In this document: one piece after another, positions 50,944-58,475 of the stretch
How the letters are laid out: each line of letters begins with the position of its first letter
Numbering within the stretch: the first letter of the stretch is position 1
From: Amycolatopsis decaplanina DSM 44594
GTDB taxonomy: Bacteria > Actinomycetota > Actinomycetes > Mycobacteriales > Pseudonocardiaceae
DNA length: 64,000 nucleotides
Assembly: GCF_000342005.1 (NCBI RefSeq)
Contig: NZ_AOHO01000058.1
Coordinates: 1 to 64,000 of the forward strand
Reading direction: 5' to 3'
Position numbers and translations under genes: made by a program
The notes under the pieces: generated by a model
Databases searched by the model: none
Told to the model about the DNA's origin: nothing
The model's input: the letters and a program-made list of their open reading frames with translations, nothing else

Positions 50944-51011
50944 GGGCACCTCCTCCAGGCGTCGATAGCGCTTGAAGGTAGGTAGGCCGTGTTACCTGAA
51001 AACTCCTGAAT

Positions 51012-51027
51012 GTTTCAGGCGTTTGAC
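51012..51027 (-). promoter_or_regulatory. Candidate GlnR half-box upstream of nasA
   Basis: Read on the minus strand: GTCAA-N6-GAAAC, close to the GlnR a/b pair gTnAc-N6-GaAAc. It is about 70 bp upstream of the nasA start. A second complete pair is not evident beside it. Confidence 0.4.
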
Positions 51028-51071
51028 ATTGCCCGCCGCCGATGGACGTCACACCGTGAGGTCGCGACGCC

Positions 51072-51135
51072 CGCAATTCGGCACCTGCTTGCGTTCGTTG
51101 CGCGCGCAACTAACGCAAGCAGGTGCCGAATTGCG
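51072..51135. repeat. Palindromic element family E, copy E4 (perfect)
   Basis: Perfect 22-bp arms (51072-51093, 51114-51135) and a 20-nt centre with an inner GTTGCGCGCGCAAC dyad. Unlike most copies it is between divergent genes (nasA and padR), so it cannot simply be a terminator for both. Confidence 0.95.
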
Positions 51136-51146
51136 AGCTATAAACT

Positions 51147-51183
51147 CTGTGTATAGACCGTGCGTATACACACTGTGTATAGT
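51147..51183 (+). promoter_or_regulatory. PadR autoregulatory promoter-operator
   Basis: TGTGTATA half sites occur at 51148-51155 and 51174-51181, with inverted TATACACA at 51165-51172. The last two form a perfect 8-bp palindrome around one base. A -10 box TATAGT (51178-51183) lies in the last half site and a weak -35 TAGACC is 18 bp upstream. Transcription would begin at or next to the ATG, giving a leaderless message. Confidence 0.7.
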
Positions 51184-51190
51184 CGTCGGC

Positions 51191-51715
51191 ATGTCCATCG
51201 GGAACACCCTGCTCGGCCTGCTCGAAGCCGGCCCCAAGCACGGTTACGACCTCAAGCAGCTCTACGACAAGCAGTTCCGGCAAGACCGCCCACTGCACTA
51301 CGGGCAGGTCTACTCGACGCTGAACCGGCTCCTGAAGAACGGTCTCGTCGAGGAGAACGGCGTCGAAGCGGGCGGCGGCCCGGACCGGAAGCGGTACGCG
51401 ATCACCGAAGCCGGCGTCACCAACGTCGAAGAATGGCTGAAAAGCCCGGAAAGTCCCTCGGTCTACCTGCAGAACACGCTCTACACCAAGGTGGTGCTCG
51501 CCCTTCTGTCCGGCCGCGGCGCGCAGGATCTGCTCGACGCCCAGCGGAGCTCACACCTGCACGCCATGCGCGAGCTCACCGCCCGCAAAACCGACGGCGA
51601 CCTCGCCGACCAGCTGATTTGCGACCACGCGCTGTTCCACCTGGAAGCGGATCTGCGGTGGCTGGAGCTCACCGCCGCCCGCCTCGACGACCTCGCGCGC
51701 CAGCTGGCGCGCTGA
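51191..51715 (+). CDS. PadR-family transcriptional regulator
   Basis: 174 aa. N-terminal winged helix (GNTLLGLLEAGPKHGYDLKQLYD, HYGQVYSTLNRLLKNGLVE) with the RKRYAITEAG wing, then a C-terminal helical dimerisation part (Vir_C-like, DALFHLEADLRWLEL-type). These are one-component repressors of drug-efflux genes. The start ATG 51191 has no ribosome site and coincides with the predicted transcription start. It precedes an ABC exporter by 15 bp and probably represses the whole operon until a ligand binds. Confidence 0.93.
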   Translation: MSIGNTLLGLLEAGPKHGYDLKQLYDKQFRQDRPLHYGQVYSTLNRLLKNGLVEENGVEAGGGPDRKRYAITEAGVTNVEEWLKSPESPSVYLQNTLYTKVVLALLSGRGAQDLLDAQRSSHLHAMRELTARKTDGDLADQLICDHALFHLEADLRWLELTAARLDDLARQLAR

Positions 51716-51730
51716 TCTGGGGACCACACA

Positions 51731-52411
51731 GTGGAAACACCGTTGTTACAAGGGCTCGGCCTGCACAAGGCCTTCGGCCCGAATCAGGCGCTGGCCGGGG
51801 CCGGGCTGACGCTCGAAGCCGGCGAGATCGTCGCGATCATGGGCCCGTCCGGATCCGGGAAATCGACCCTGCTGCACTGCCTGTCCGGCATCGTGCCGCC
51901 AGACGGAGGGCAGGTGCTGTTCCGCGGGCGCGATCTCGCGAGCATGCCCGACGCCGAACGCAGTGCGTTGCGACGCACCGAATTCGGCTTCGTCTTCCAG
52001 TTCGGGCAGCTCGTCCCGGAGCTGACCTGCCTGGAGAACGTCGCGCTGCCGCTGCGTTTGGGCGGGATGAAACGCCGCCCCGCCGAGCGGATCGCGCGGG
52101 GCTGGCTCGACCGGCTGGCGGTCGGCGACGCCGGTGACAGCACGCCCGGCCAGGTTTCGGGCGGGCAGAGCCAGCGGGTCGCCATGGCCAGGGCACTGAT
52201 CACCGAGCCGTCGGTGATCTTCGCCGACGAACCGACCGGCGCGCTGGACACGCTCAGCGGAGAACTGGTCATGCGCCTGCTGTCCGAGACGGCGAAACAG
52301 ACCGACGCCGCCGTCGTCCTCGTCACCCACGAACCGCGAGTGGCCGCCTACTCCGACCGGGAGGTCATCGTGCGAGACGGCCGGACACGCGAACCGGTGG
52401 TGACCCGATGA
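51731..52411 (+). CDS. ABC transporter ATP-binding protein, MacB/LolD type
   Basis: 226 aa. Walker A GPSGSGKST (about 38-46), Q loop FGFVFQFGQLVPELTCLENV, signature VSGGQSQRVAMARAL, Walker B VIFADEPTGALDT and H-loop VLVTHE. The arrangement is that of the lipoprotein/macrolide exporter group that works with FtsX-type permeases. GTG start at 51731. Its stop overlaps the permease start (ATGA), and the padR gene is 15 bp upstream, so the three form one operon. Confidence 0.95.
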   Translation: METPLLQGLGLHKAFGPNQALAGAGLTLEAGEIVAIMGPSGSGKSTLLHCLSGIVPPDGGQVLFRGRDLASMPDAERSALRRTEFGFVFQFGQLVPELTCLENVALPLRLGGMKRRPAERIARGWLDRLAVGDAGDSTPGQVSGGQSQRVAMARALITEPSVIFADEPTGALDTLSGELVMRLLSETAKQTDAAVVLVTHEPRVAAYSDREVIVRDGRTREPVVTR

Positions 52412-54651
52412 CCGGACGCGAAGACCTGATGCTGGGGTTCCGGCTGGCCGTCGGGGGCGGCCGGGGCTCGATCGTCAGGCTCGTCCTGAGCACCGTCGGC
52501 ATCGGGCTCGCGGTGGCGATCCTCCTGATCGGCGCTTCCGCGGGCACCGTCAAGGAGAATCGCGACCAACGGGCGTTCGCCGCTTACGTGCGGAGCGAAC
52601 CGATCCCGGGCGTCGCCCCGCTGATCTACGGCGCGACGACGACCGACTTCCGTGGTCAGGTGATCGCGCTCCTCCACCTGCGGCCGACCGGCCCGGGTTC
52701 GCCGATCCCACCGGGGGTGGACCGGCTGCCCGCACCGGGCGAGGTCTTCCTTTCGCCGAAGCTGGACGAACTCGTCGCGTCCGACACCAGCGGCCTGCTA
52801 CGGCCTCGTCTGCCCGGCAGACCGGTCGGGCTCATCGCCGCGGAGACCACGCTCAATCCGAACGACCTGGTCGCCTACGTCGGCACAGACGCGCTGCGGG
52901 ACGGACGGACGATCTATGGCTTCGGCGCCGAACCCGGCTTCGACGACGTGATCGAGAACGGGATCCTGATGCTCCTGTTGCTCGGCCTCTTCCTCCTGCT
53001 CACGCCGGTGTTCATCTTCGTCGGGACGGTCTCCCGGCTCGGTGGCGCCGCCAGGGACCGGCGGCTCGCCGCGCTGCGGCTGGCGGGCTCGTCCCTCCGG
53101 CAGCTGCGCCGGATCACCGCGGCGGAATCCCTCGTGGGCGCCGCGGCCGGGCTGGTCGCCGGTGCCGCGTTGTTCCTGTTCGTCCGCGGTTCGGTGGCGA
53201 ACTTCCAGGTGTTCCGGTTCGGGGTGTACCCGAAGGACCTGACGCCGTCGTGGCCGTTGGTGGTGCTGATCGTGCTCGTGGTCCCGGCCCTGACCGTGGC
53301 GACGGCGTGGGCGGCCCAGCGGCACACGGTGGTCGAACCGCTCGGAGTCGTCCGCGAAACGGCCCCGCCGAAGCGGCGGTTGTGGTGGCGCCTGCTGCCG
53401 GTCCTCGCCGGAATCGCCTTGATAGCCCCGGATCTCGGCGTCGCGAGCGGACTCGGCCGCGTGGCGCTGATCGCCGGCGCCGTCCTGTTGATGCTCGGGA
53501 TCCCGGCGCTTCTGCCGTGGTTACTGGAACGCGTCGTTTCCCGGATCAAGGGCGGGCCGCCGTCGTTCCAGCTCGCGATCCGCCGGCTGCGGAGCGACAG
53601 CGGGACCCCGTCACGGGTGGTCGCGGGGCTCTGTGTGGTGCTCGCCGGCGCGATCGCGCTGCAGAGCCTGCTGGCGGGCCAGGCGGCGCTGGAGGCCGAT
53701 CACCAGGACGCGACAGCGGGCCGGATCACCGTCCACGCGGACGGCTCCGTGGCCGACCAGGCGATCGCCGCGGTCCGCGCGGTGCCGGGTGCGGCCGACT
53801 TCCAGGCCATGCGCTCGATGCTCGTCGACGCGAACCGCGTGGACAGCGCGCTCGTCGCGTTCGCCGTCGCCGACTGCGCCACGATCGAGGCGGCCACCAC
53901 CACGACCGGTTGCCGCGACGGCGACGTGTTCGCCGACCCGTTGTTGATCCACAAAGGACAGTCGGTGAAGTTCACCGACGACGACAAGCGGGAACACCCC
54001 TGGACCGTTCCGGCCACGCCGCGACCGCTCGCAAAGAAGCCGTCGGGGTTGGTCGAGTCGCTGGGCCTGCACGTACTCGCGACCCCTGCCGCGGCGGCGG
54101 GCGTCGACCTGGCCGCCGCGTCGGTCACGGTGAGCCTGCGCGGAACGACCGGGAATCCGGATTTCGTCGAACTGGTGCGGAACTCGGTGGCCCCGTACAG
54201 CGGGCAGGTCACCGTGGCCGCCTACACCGGGAAACGGGCCACCGACGAGGCCCGGATGTTCGATGACGCGCGGAACATCCTGCTCGGCGGCGCGCTGTTC
54301 GTCCTGCTGCTGGCCGGGGTGAGCCTGCTGGTGCTCGCCCAGGAACAGGTCCGGGAACGGCGGCGGGCACTCGGCGCGCTGTCCGCGACCGGCGTCCCGG
54401 TGCGGGTGATCGTCCGGTCCCTGATGTGGCAGAACGGGATTCCGCTGCTGCTGGGGATCGTGATCGCGACGGCGACCGGGATCGCCGTCGCCGCGCTGGG
54501 CAAGCGGCTGTTCTGGGACGGGCTGTACATCGACTGGGCCGCGGTCGGGCTGCTCGCCGCGGCAGCGGTCGCGGTGGTGCTGCTGGTGACGGCGTCGACG
54601 CTGCCGTCCGTGCGCTCGGCGGCGAAGGCGGAAAACCTGCGCACCGAGTGA
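52408..54651 (+). CDS. FtsX-like ABC permease
   Basis: 747 aa. One helix at the N-terminus (SIVRLVLSTVGIGLAVAILLIG), then an extracellular domain. A first FtsX module (FLLLTPVFIFVGTVSRLGG with RRLAALRLAGSS) follows, then central helices and a second extracellular domain with two cysteines. The C-terminal FtsX module contains ERRRALGALSATGVPV. This is the duplicated permease of the MacB/FtsX exporter family. It works with the ATPase encoded just upstream. Substrate is unknown; PadR control suggests a toxic or antibiotic-like compound. Confidence 0.92.
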   Translation: MTGREDLMLGFRLAVGGGRGSIVRLVLSTVGIGLAVAILLIGASAGTVKENRDQRAFAAYVRSEPIPGVAPLIYGATTTDFRGQVIALLHLRPTGPGSPIPPGVDRLPAPGEVFLSPKLDELVASDTSGLLRPRLPGRPVGLIAAETTLNPNDLVAYVGTDALRDGRTIYGFGAEPGFDDVIENGILMLLLLGLFLLLTPVFIFVGTVSRLGGAARDRRLAALRLAGSSLRQLRRITAAESLVGAAAGLVAGAALFLFVRGSVANFQVFRFGVYPKDLTPSWPLVVLIVLVVPALTVATAWAAQRHTVVEPLGVVRETAPPKRRLWWRLLPVLAGIALIAPDLGVASGLGRVALIAGAVLLMLGIPALLPWLLERVVSRIKGGPPSFQLAIRRLRSDSGTPSRVVAGLCVVLAGAIALQSLLAGQAALEADHQDATAGRITVHADGSVADQAIAAVRAVPGAADFQAMRSMLVDANRVDSALVAFAVADCATIEAATTTTGCRDGDVFADPLLIHKGQSVKFTDDDKREHPWTVPATPRPLAKKPSGLVESLGLHVLATPAAAAGVDLAAASVTVSLRGTTGNPDFVELVRNSVAPYSGQVTVAAYTGKRATDEARMFDDARNILLGGALFVLLLAGVSLLVLAQEQVRERRRALGALSATGVPVRVIVRSLMWQNGIPLLLGIVIATATGIAVAALGKRLFWDGLYIDWAAVGLLAAAAVAVVLLVTASTLPSVRSAAKAENLRTE

Positions 54652-54654
54652 TCC

Positions 54655-54693
54655 GTCCGTGAAGGCCCCTTGTCACAGGGGGCCTTCACGGAC
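54655..54693. terminator. Palindrome family A short variant, copy A4
   Basis: GTCCGTGAAGGCCCC (54655-54669) pairs perfectly with 54679-54693 across a 9-nt loop. It sits exactly between the convergent stops of the ABC permease and TIGR02569 genes. Confidence 0.8.
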
Positions 54694-55491
54694 CTACAGC
54701 ACGGCGCTGACGTCGCGGGCGGCGGCGCGGAGGCCGTCGTGCGCCGCTCGCGTCGACCGTGGGTCGAGTGCGTTGGCGGCGAGCCGGAAGAGGACCGCCC
54801 GCAGGAGAAGCTGGGGCCATTCGGGCAGATGCGCCCAGCGTTCGAGAAGATCGATGGTGGCGCCGCCCCAGGCCAGCGCGTCGACCGCGACGATCGCGGC
54901 ACCCCATTCACCTGGCCGGTAGTACGGCACGAAATCGACGATGCCGGGGGCCTCGTCGCCGTCGGACAGCACGCCGGCGAGAAGCTCCCCGTGGACGACC
55001 TGGTCCGGCAGTTTGACCGGTCTTCGGGAGCCTGCCAGTACCTCGAACCAGCGGCCGCCCTTGTTCTCGTCGAGGGACATGTCCGCCTCGCCCCAGGCGA
55101 GTTTGTCGGCCAGCGCCTCGAGATCGGTGCGCCGTCCCAGGAAATCCGGCCGAGGCAACCCGGCCGTCGCGCGATGCAGTTTGACCGCCGCGTGCACGAC
55201 CTCGTCGTACCGGTGCTCGGCCGTGCCGGACACGAACCGGTTCGCCGACCAGCCGCCGACCACCCAACGGCCATCGCTGGACCTGACGGGCTTCGCGACC
55301 CGCAGCCCCGGCTCGTCGATGGCTTCCAGCGCCCGGGCCGTCCACAGGGTCCGCGACTTGTCCACGACGGGCTTGAGCACGAGATCGTTGTAACGCCAGG
55401 CGTTGGTTCCGGGCATCGGTTCCGCGTCACCGGTACGTCCGCCGAACGCCGAACAGACGTGTTCCGGAGGGCTTTCAAGGGTGGCACGCAC
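54694..55491 (-). CDS. TIGR02569-family protein (aminoglycoside-phosphotransferase-like fold)
   Basis: 265 aa actinobacterial protein family of unknown function, found beside MoeZ (Rv3205c-like position). The APH-like fold is suggested by an N-lobe VLKPV strand (like the kinase lysine strand). The catalytic loop position reads VVHGELLAGVL, where kinases have HGDxxxxN. GIVDFVPYYRP corresponds to the metal-binding IDF. The Asp to Glu change and loss of Asn argue against normal kinase activity. GTG 55491 starts the family-like PPEHVCSAFGG; upstream residues look non-coding. Confidence 0.82.
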   Translation of the reverse strand: MRATLESPPEHVCSAFGGRTGDAEPMPGTNAWRYNDLVLKPVVDKSRTLWTARALEAIDEPGLRVAKPVRSSDGRWVVGGWSANRFVSGTAEHRYDEVVHAAVKLHRATAGLPRPDFLGRRTDLEALADKLAWGEADMSLDENKGGRWFEVLAGSRRPVKLPDQVVHGELLAGVLSDGDEAPGIVDFVPYYRPGEWGAAIVAVDALAWGGATIDLLERWAHLPEWPQLLLRAVLFRLAANALDPRSTRAAHDGLRAAARDVSAVL

Positions 55492-55716
55492 GGCTCGGCA
55501 CGTTACCCCGTCTTCCGCGCCACGAACGAGAAGACGCGCTGGTCTCGAGTAGCGATACTCAAGACACCATTGCTTCTGACCTGCCGTTCTTCGACCGTGG
55601 TCCCCCGAACGGCGCAGCGCCGCCTCACCGACGGGCAGCTCGGTTTCCTTCACGGGTATCGCTCAGCTACCGACGGCCGACCCCGGAACGATCCGGCGGC
55701 CCCGGCTGTCCCGGCG

Positions 55717-55801
55717 GTCCGTGAAGGCCCCCTTGAGGGACCCAGAGTCCGTGAAGGCCTCCTTCACTACCTTGAGGGTAGGCAAGGAGGCCTTCACGGA
55801 C
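55717..55801. repeat. Family A elements in tandem (A5a half, A5b full)
   Basis: A5a (55717-55743) is a left arm alone, starting GTCCGTGAAGGCCCCCTTGA. A5b (55747-55801) is complete: 18-bp arms 55747-55764 and 55784-55801 and an inner CTACC/GGTAG stem. The right arm of A5b could pair with either left arm. Confidence 0.8.
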
Positions 55802-55832
55802 TTTTGCTTCTCTCAACATCAAGAGACGCGAT

Positions 55833-55894
55833 AGCAAGGGACCTTTGCTAGCGTTCGTTAGCACACTAACTAACGACAGCAAAGGTCCCTTGCT
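55833..55894. repeat. Family C inverted pair, copy C2
   Basis: AGCAAGGGACCTTTGCT (55833-55849) and its exact complement (55878-55894) enclose an inner GTTAG/CTAAC stem. It lies 30 bp after the moeZ stop and may terminate moeZ. Confidence 0.8.
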
Positions 55895-55924
55895 CTCTTT
55901 CCGCAGGTCAGCGGCAGTAAAGCG

Positions 55925-57103
55925 TCAGTAAGTCGGCAGGCTCTGGTCGATCTGCCGCGCCCAGGCCAGCACGCCGCCACCGAGGTGGGTCGCGTCCTTG
56001 AACCCGGCCTTGTGCAGCGCCGCGAGCGCCTCCGCCGAACGCGCGCCCGACTTGCAGTGCAGCACGATCGGCTTGTCCTGCGGCAGTTCCGACAACGCCT
56101 CACCCGAGAGGATCTTGTCCTTCGGGATGAGCGTCGCGCCCTTGATGTTCACGATCTCGTACTCGTGCGGCTCGCGGACGTCGATGAGGGCGAAGTTGTC
56201 GCCGTTGTCGAACTTGGCCTTGAGTTCCGCCGGAGTGATCGTGTGTCCCGAAGCGGCCGAAGCGGCTTCGTCGGACACGACGCCACAGAATGCTTCGTAG
56301 TCGATGAGGCCGGTGATCTTCGGGGTCTCCGGATCCTTGCGGATCTTGACCTCGCGGTACTTCATCTCGAGCGCGTCGTAGCTGACGAGCCTGCCCAGCA
56401 GCGGCTCGCCGATGCCGGTGATCAGCTTGATGGCCTCGTTGACCATGATCGAGCCGATCGACGCGCACAGTACGCCCAGCACGCCACCCTCGGCGCACGA
56501 CGGGACCATGCCGGGCGGCGGCGGCTCGGGGTAGAGGTCGCGGTAGTTGAGGCCCTTGCCGTTCGGCGCGTCCTCCCAGAACACGCTCGCCTGGCCTTCG
56601 AACCGGTAGATCGAGCCCCACACGTAGGGCTTGCCAGTGAGCACGGCGGCGTCGTTGACCAGGTAGCGCGTCGCGAAGTTGTCGGTGCCGTCGAGGATCA
56701 GGTCATAGCGCTCGAACAGTTCCAGCGCGTTCGACGACTCGAGCCGATCGGTGTGCAGGTGCACCTTCACGAACGGGTTGATCTCGGCGATCGTTTCCTG
56801 CGCCGACGCGGCCTTGAGCTTGCCGATGTCGGACTGGCCGTGGATCACCTGGCGGTGCAGGTTGGATTCGTCGACCTCGTCGAAGTCGACGATGCCGAGC
56901 GTGCCGACACCGGCCGCGGCCAGGTACAGCAGCGCCGGGCTGCCGAGGCCACCGGCACCGATGACCAGCACCTTGGCGTTCTTCAGCCGCTTCTGCCCGG
57001 TCACCCCGACGTCCGGGATGATCAGGTGACGGCTGTACCGGGCCACCTCTTCCTTGGTGAGCTCGGCGGCCGGCTCGACGAGCGGCGGCAGCGTGCCTGA
57101 CAT
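55925..57103 (-). CDS. moeZ: MoeZ adenylyltransferase/sulfurtransferase
   Basis: 392 aa. N-terminal ThiF/MoeB domain: RYSRHLIIPDVG, ATP-binding GAGGLGSPALLYLAAAGVG, the DGTDNFATRYLVND loop and CAEGGVLGVLCASIG. The C-terminal rhodanese domain (from about 290) has DVREPHEYEIVNIKGA and the active-site loop HCKSGARS. It adenylates and thiocarboxylates small sulfur carriers (MoaD, CysO, ThiS type) for molybdopterin, cysteine and thiamine synthesis. ATG 57103 has GGAGG at the right spacing; the ATG four codons upstream does not. Relevant here because NasA needs molybdopterin. Confidence 0.95.
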   Translation of the reverse strand: MSGTLPPLVEPAAELTKEEVARYSRHLIIPDVGVTGQKRLKNAKVLVIGAGGLGSPALLYLAAAGVGTLGIVDFDEVDESNLHRQVIHGQSDIGKLKAASAQETIAEINPFVKVHLHTDRLESSNALELFERYDLILDGTDNFATRYLVNDAAVLTGKPYVWGSIYRFEGQASVFWEDAPNGKGLNYRDLYPEPPPPGMVPSCAEGGVLGVLCASIGSIMVNEAIKLITGIGEPLLGRLVSYDALEMKYREVKIRKDPETPKITGLIDYEAFCGVVSDEAASAASGHTITPAELKAKFDNGDNFALIDVREPHEYEIVNIKGATLIPKDKILSGEALSELPQDKPIVLHCKSGARSAEALAALHKAGFKDATHLGGGVLAWARQIDQSLPTY

Positions 57104-57221
57104 CGGGTCCTCCATCTCGCGTGGATCGCGGGTCGCATCCCAGTATCTACAACACGGACAGGCGGAAACGACTTCCCCTGTTTCATATCCTGGGATGTTT
57201 CAGCAGGTGAGACGGCGGGGA

Positions 57222-58466
57222 CTAAGGTGTCGGATTCGGCCAGGAGCCCGGTTTGCAGACCTTGCCGTCGGCGGGCACCTTGCCCCGGTCCCCGCCGGGC
57301 AGGTCGTTCAGCTGCGCGACGAAGTCGTTGGAGACGCCGAAGGTCTGCTGCATCATGACCGGCGCGATCGCGCCGTTCTCCGGGCAGCCCACGTGCTTTC
57401 CGCCCAGGGCATGGCCGACTTCGTGGTTGATCGCGTACTGGCGATAGCCGCCCATGTCGCCCTGGAACGCCATCGCCCCGCGCACCCAGCGAGCCAGATT
57501 GATCACCACGCGTTTGTCGAAGCTCGACCGGTAACACGAGGTCTCGTAGGTGATCTGGAACATGCAGACGTCCGCGCGATGCGTCGTGTTCGGTGTGGTG
57601 AGACTCACCCGAAAGCTCGGGTTCGGGAAGCTCGCGTCGACGCGCTGAAGCGCCTTCTTCCCGTCCCAAGTCCAGCTTTGAGGATTGCTCAGGGTCTCCA
57701 CGACCGCGTTGGCGAAGCTGTCGTCGCCCGCGTAGCTGGACGAATCGATGCCGTCCTCGACCTCGACGGTATAGGTGTACAGCGTGCCCGTTCCGACCTT
57801 CTGGCTGCTTCCCGGCACGACGTGGTACGTGCCCTTGCCGGACTCCGTGAAGTTGCCGCCCTTGGGCAGGTCGGCGGTCGGGATCTTGAGGTCGACCGGT
57901 TTCGCCGGGTTCTCCGGGAGGACGTCACCACCCCCGTCCACACCCGCGCCCGGTTCGCCGCCGTTGCCGGCGGAACCGTCGGCCACCGCGATGCTCGTCC
58001 CGTCGGAGGCGATCGGCTCGGCCGGGCCGGTGGCGGTGTTGAACACGACCAGCGCGGTGATCACCACGAGGATCGGCAGCGCGTACACGCGCCAGCCATA
58101 GGTCTTGGCGAACTGGCCGATGCCGCCCTTGCCCTTGCGCTTGGCCACCTTGGCCTTGGCGGCGCCGGGCTCGTGCGGCTTCCAGGACGCGCTGAGCGGC
58201 TCGGCGCTGGTCCGGCGGCCGCCGGGACGATAGCGATCTTCGTCGAGCCGCTGCGATGGCGGCGGCGTGGGCCGGTACTGCCCGGTGCGCGGCACATCGG
58301 AGGTCCGGGGCTGGGCGCGCGGCGGACGGCGGGCGGCTGCGGAGTACTGAGACCGCCGACCTTCGCCCTGCGCGCCTTGCTTTACCCGATCCACGCGCAC
58401 CAGGGTGCCATAACCGAACTGTGATGTTGTGAGCGACCGGCGCTTCGCGCGGCGTTCCCCGCCCAC
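57222..58466 (-). CDS. DUF3152 membrane-anchored metzincin-like metallopeptidase
   Basis: About 414 aa. A long basic, disordered N-terminus precedes one helix (GWRVYALPILVVITALVVF, about 125-143) and an extracellular DUF3152 domain. It contains the zinc motif HEVGHALGGKH (HExxHxxxxxH), and a conserved Met lies in the following turn (APVMMQQ). A Cys pair (VCMFQITYETSC) may form a disulfide. Adjacent to MoeZ as in mycobacteria (Rv3207c). The start is uncertain: GTG 58466 is the longest, and a GTG near 58400 would remove 22 residues that contain no recognisable motif. Substrate unknown. Confidence 0.87.
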   Translation of the reverse strand: MGGERRAKRRSLTTSQFGYGTLVRVDRVKQGAQGEGRRSQYSAAARRPPRAQPRTSDVPRTGQYRPTPPPSQRLDEDRYRPGGRRTSAEPLSASWKPHEPGAAKAKVAKRKGKGGIGQFAKTYGWRVYALPILVVITALVVFNTATGPAEPIASDGTSIAVADGSAGNGGEPGAGVDGGGDVLPENPAKPVDLKIPTADLPKGGNFTESGKGTYHVVPGSSQKVGTGTLYTYTVEVEDGIDSSSYAGDDSFANAVVETLSNPQSWTWDGKKALQRVDASFPNPSFRVSLTTPNTTHRADVCMFQITYETSCYRSSFDKRVVINLARWVRGAMAFQGDMGGYRQYAINHEVGHALGGKHVGCPENGAIAPVMMQQTFGVSNDFVAQLNDLPGGDRGKVPADGKVCKPGSWPNPTP

Positions 58467-58475
58467 CCGAATGGG

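Larger units (their letters stand above)
55492..55924. other. Gene-free 433-bp interval with palindromes
   Basis: No credible coding frame. The left 220 bp hold only a small dyad GAGTA-N4-TACTC (55547-55560), possibly in the promoter of the TIGR02569 gene. The right part holds tandem A elements (55717-55801) and the paired C element (55833-55894). Confidence 0.75.
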
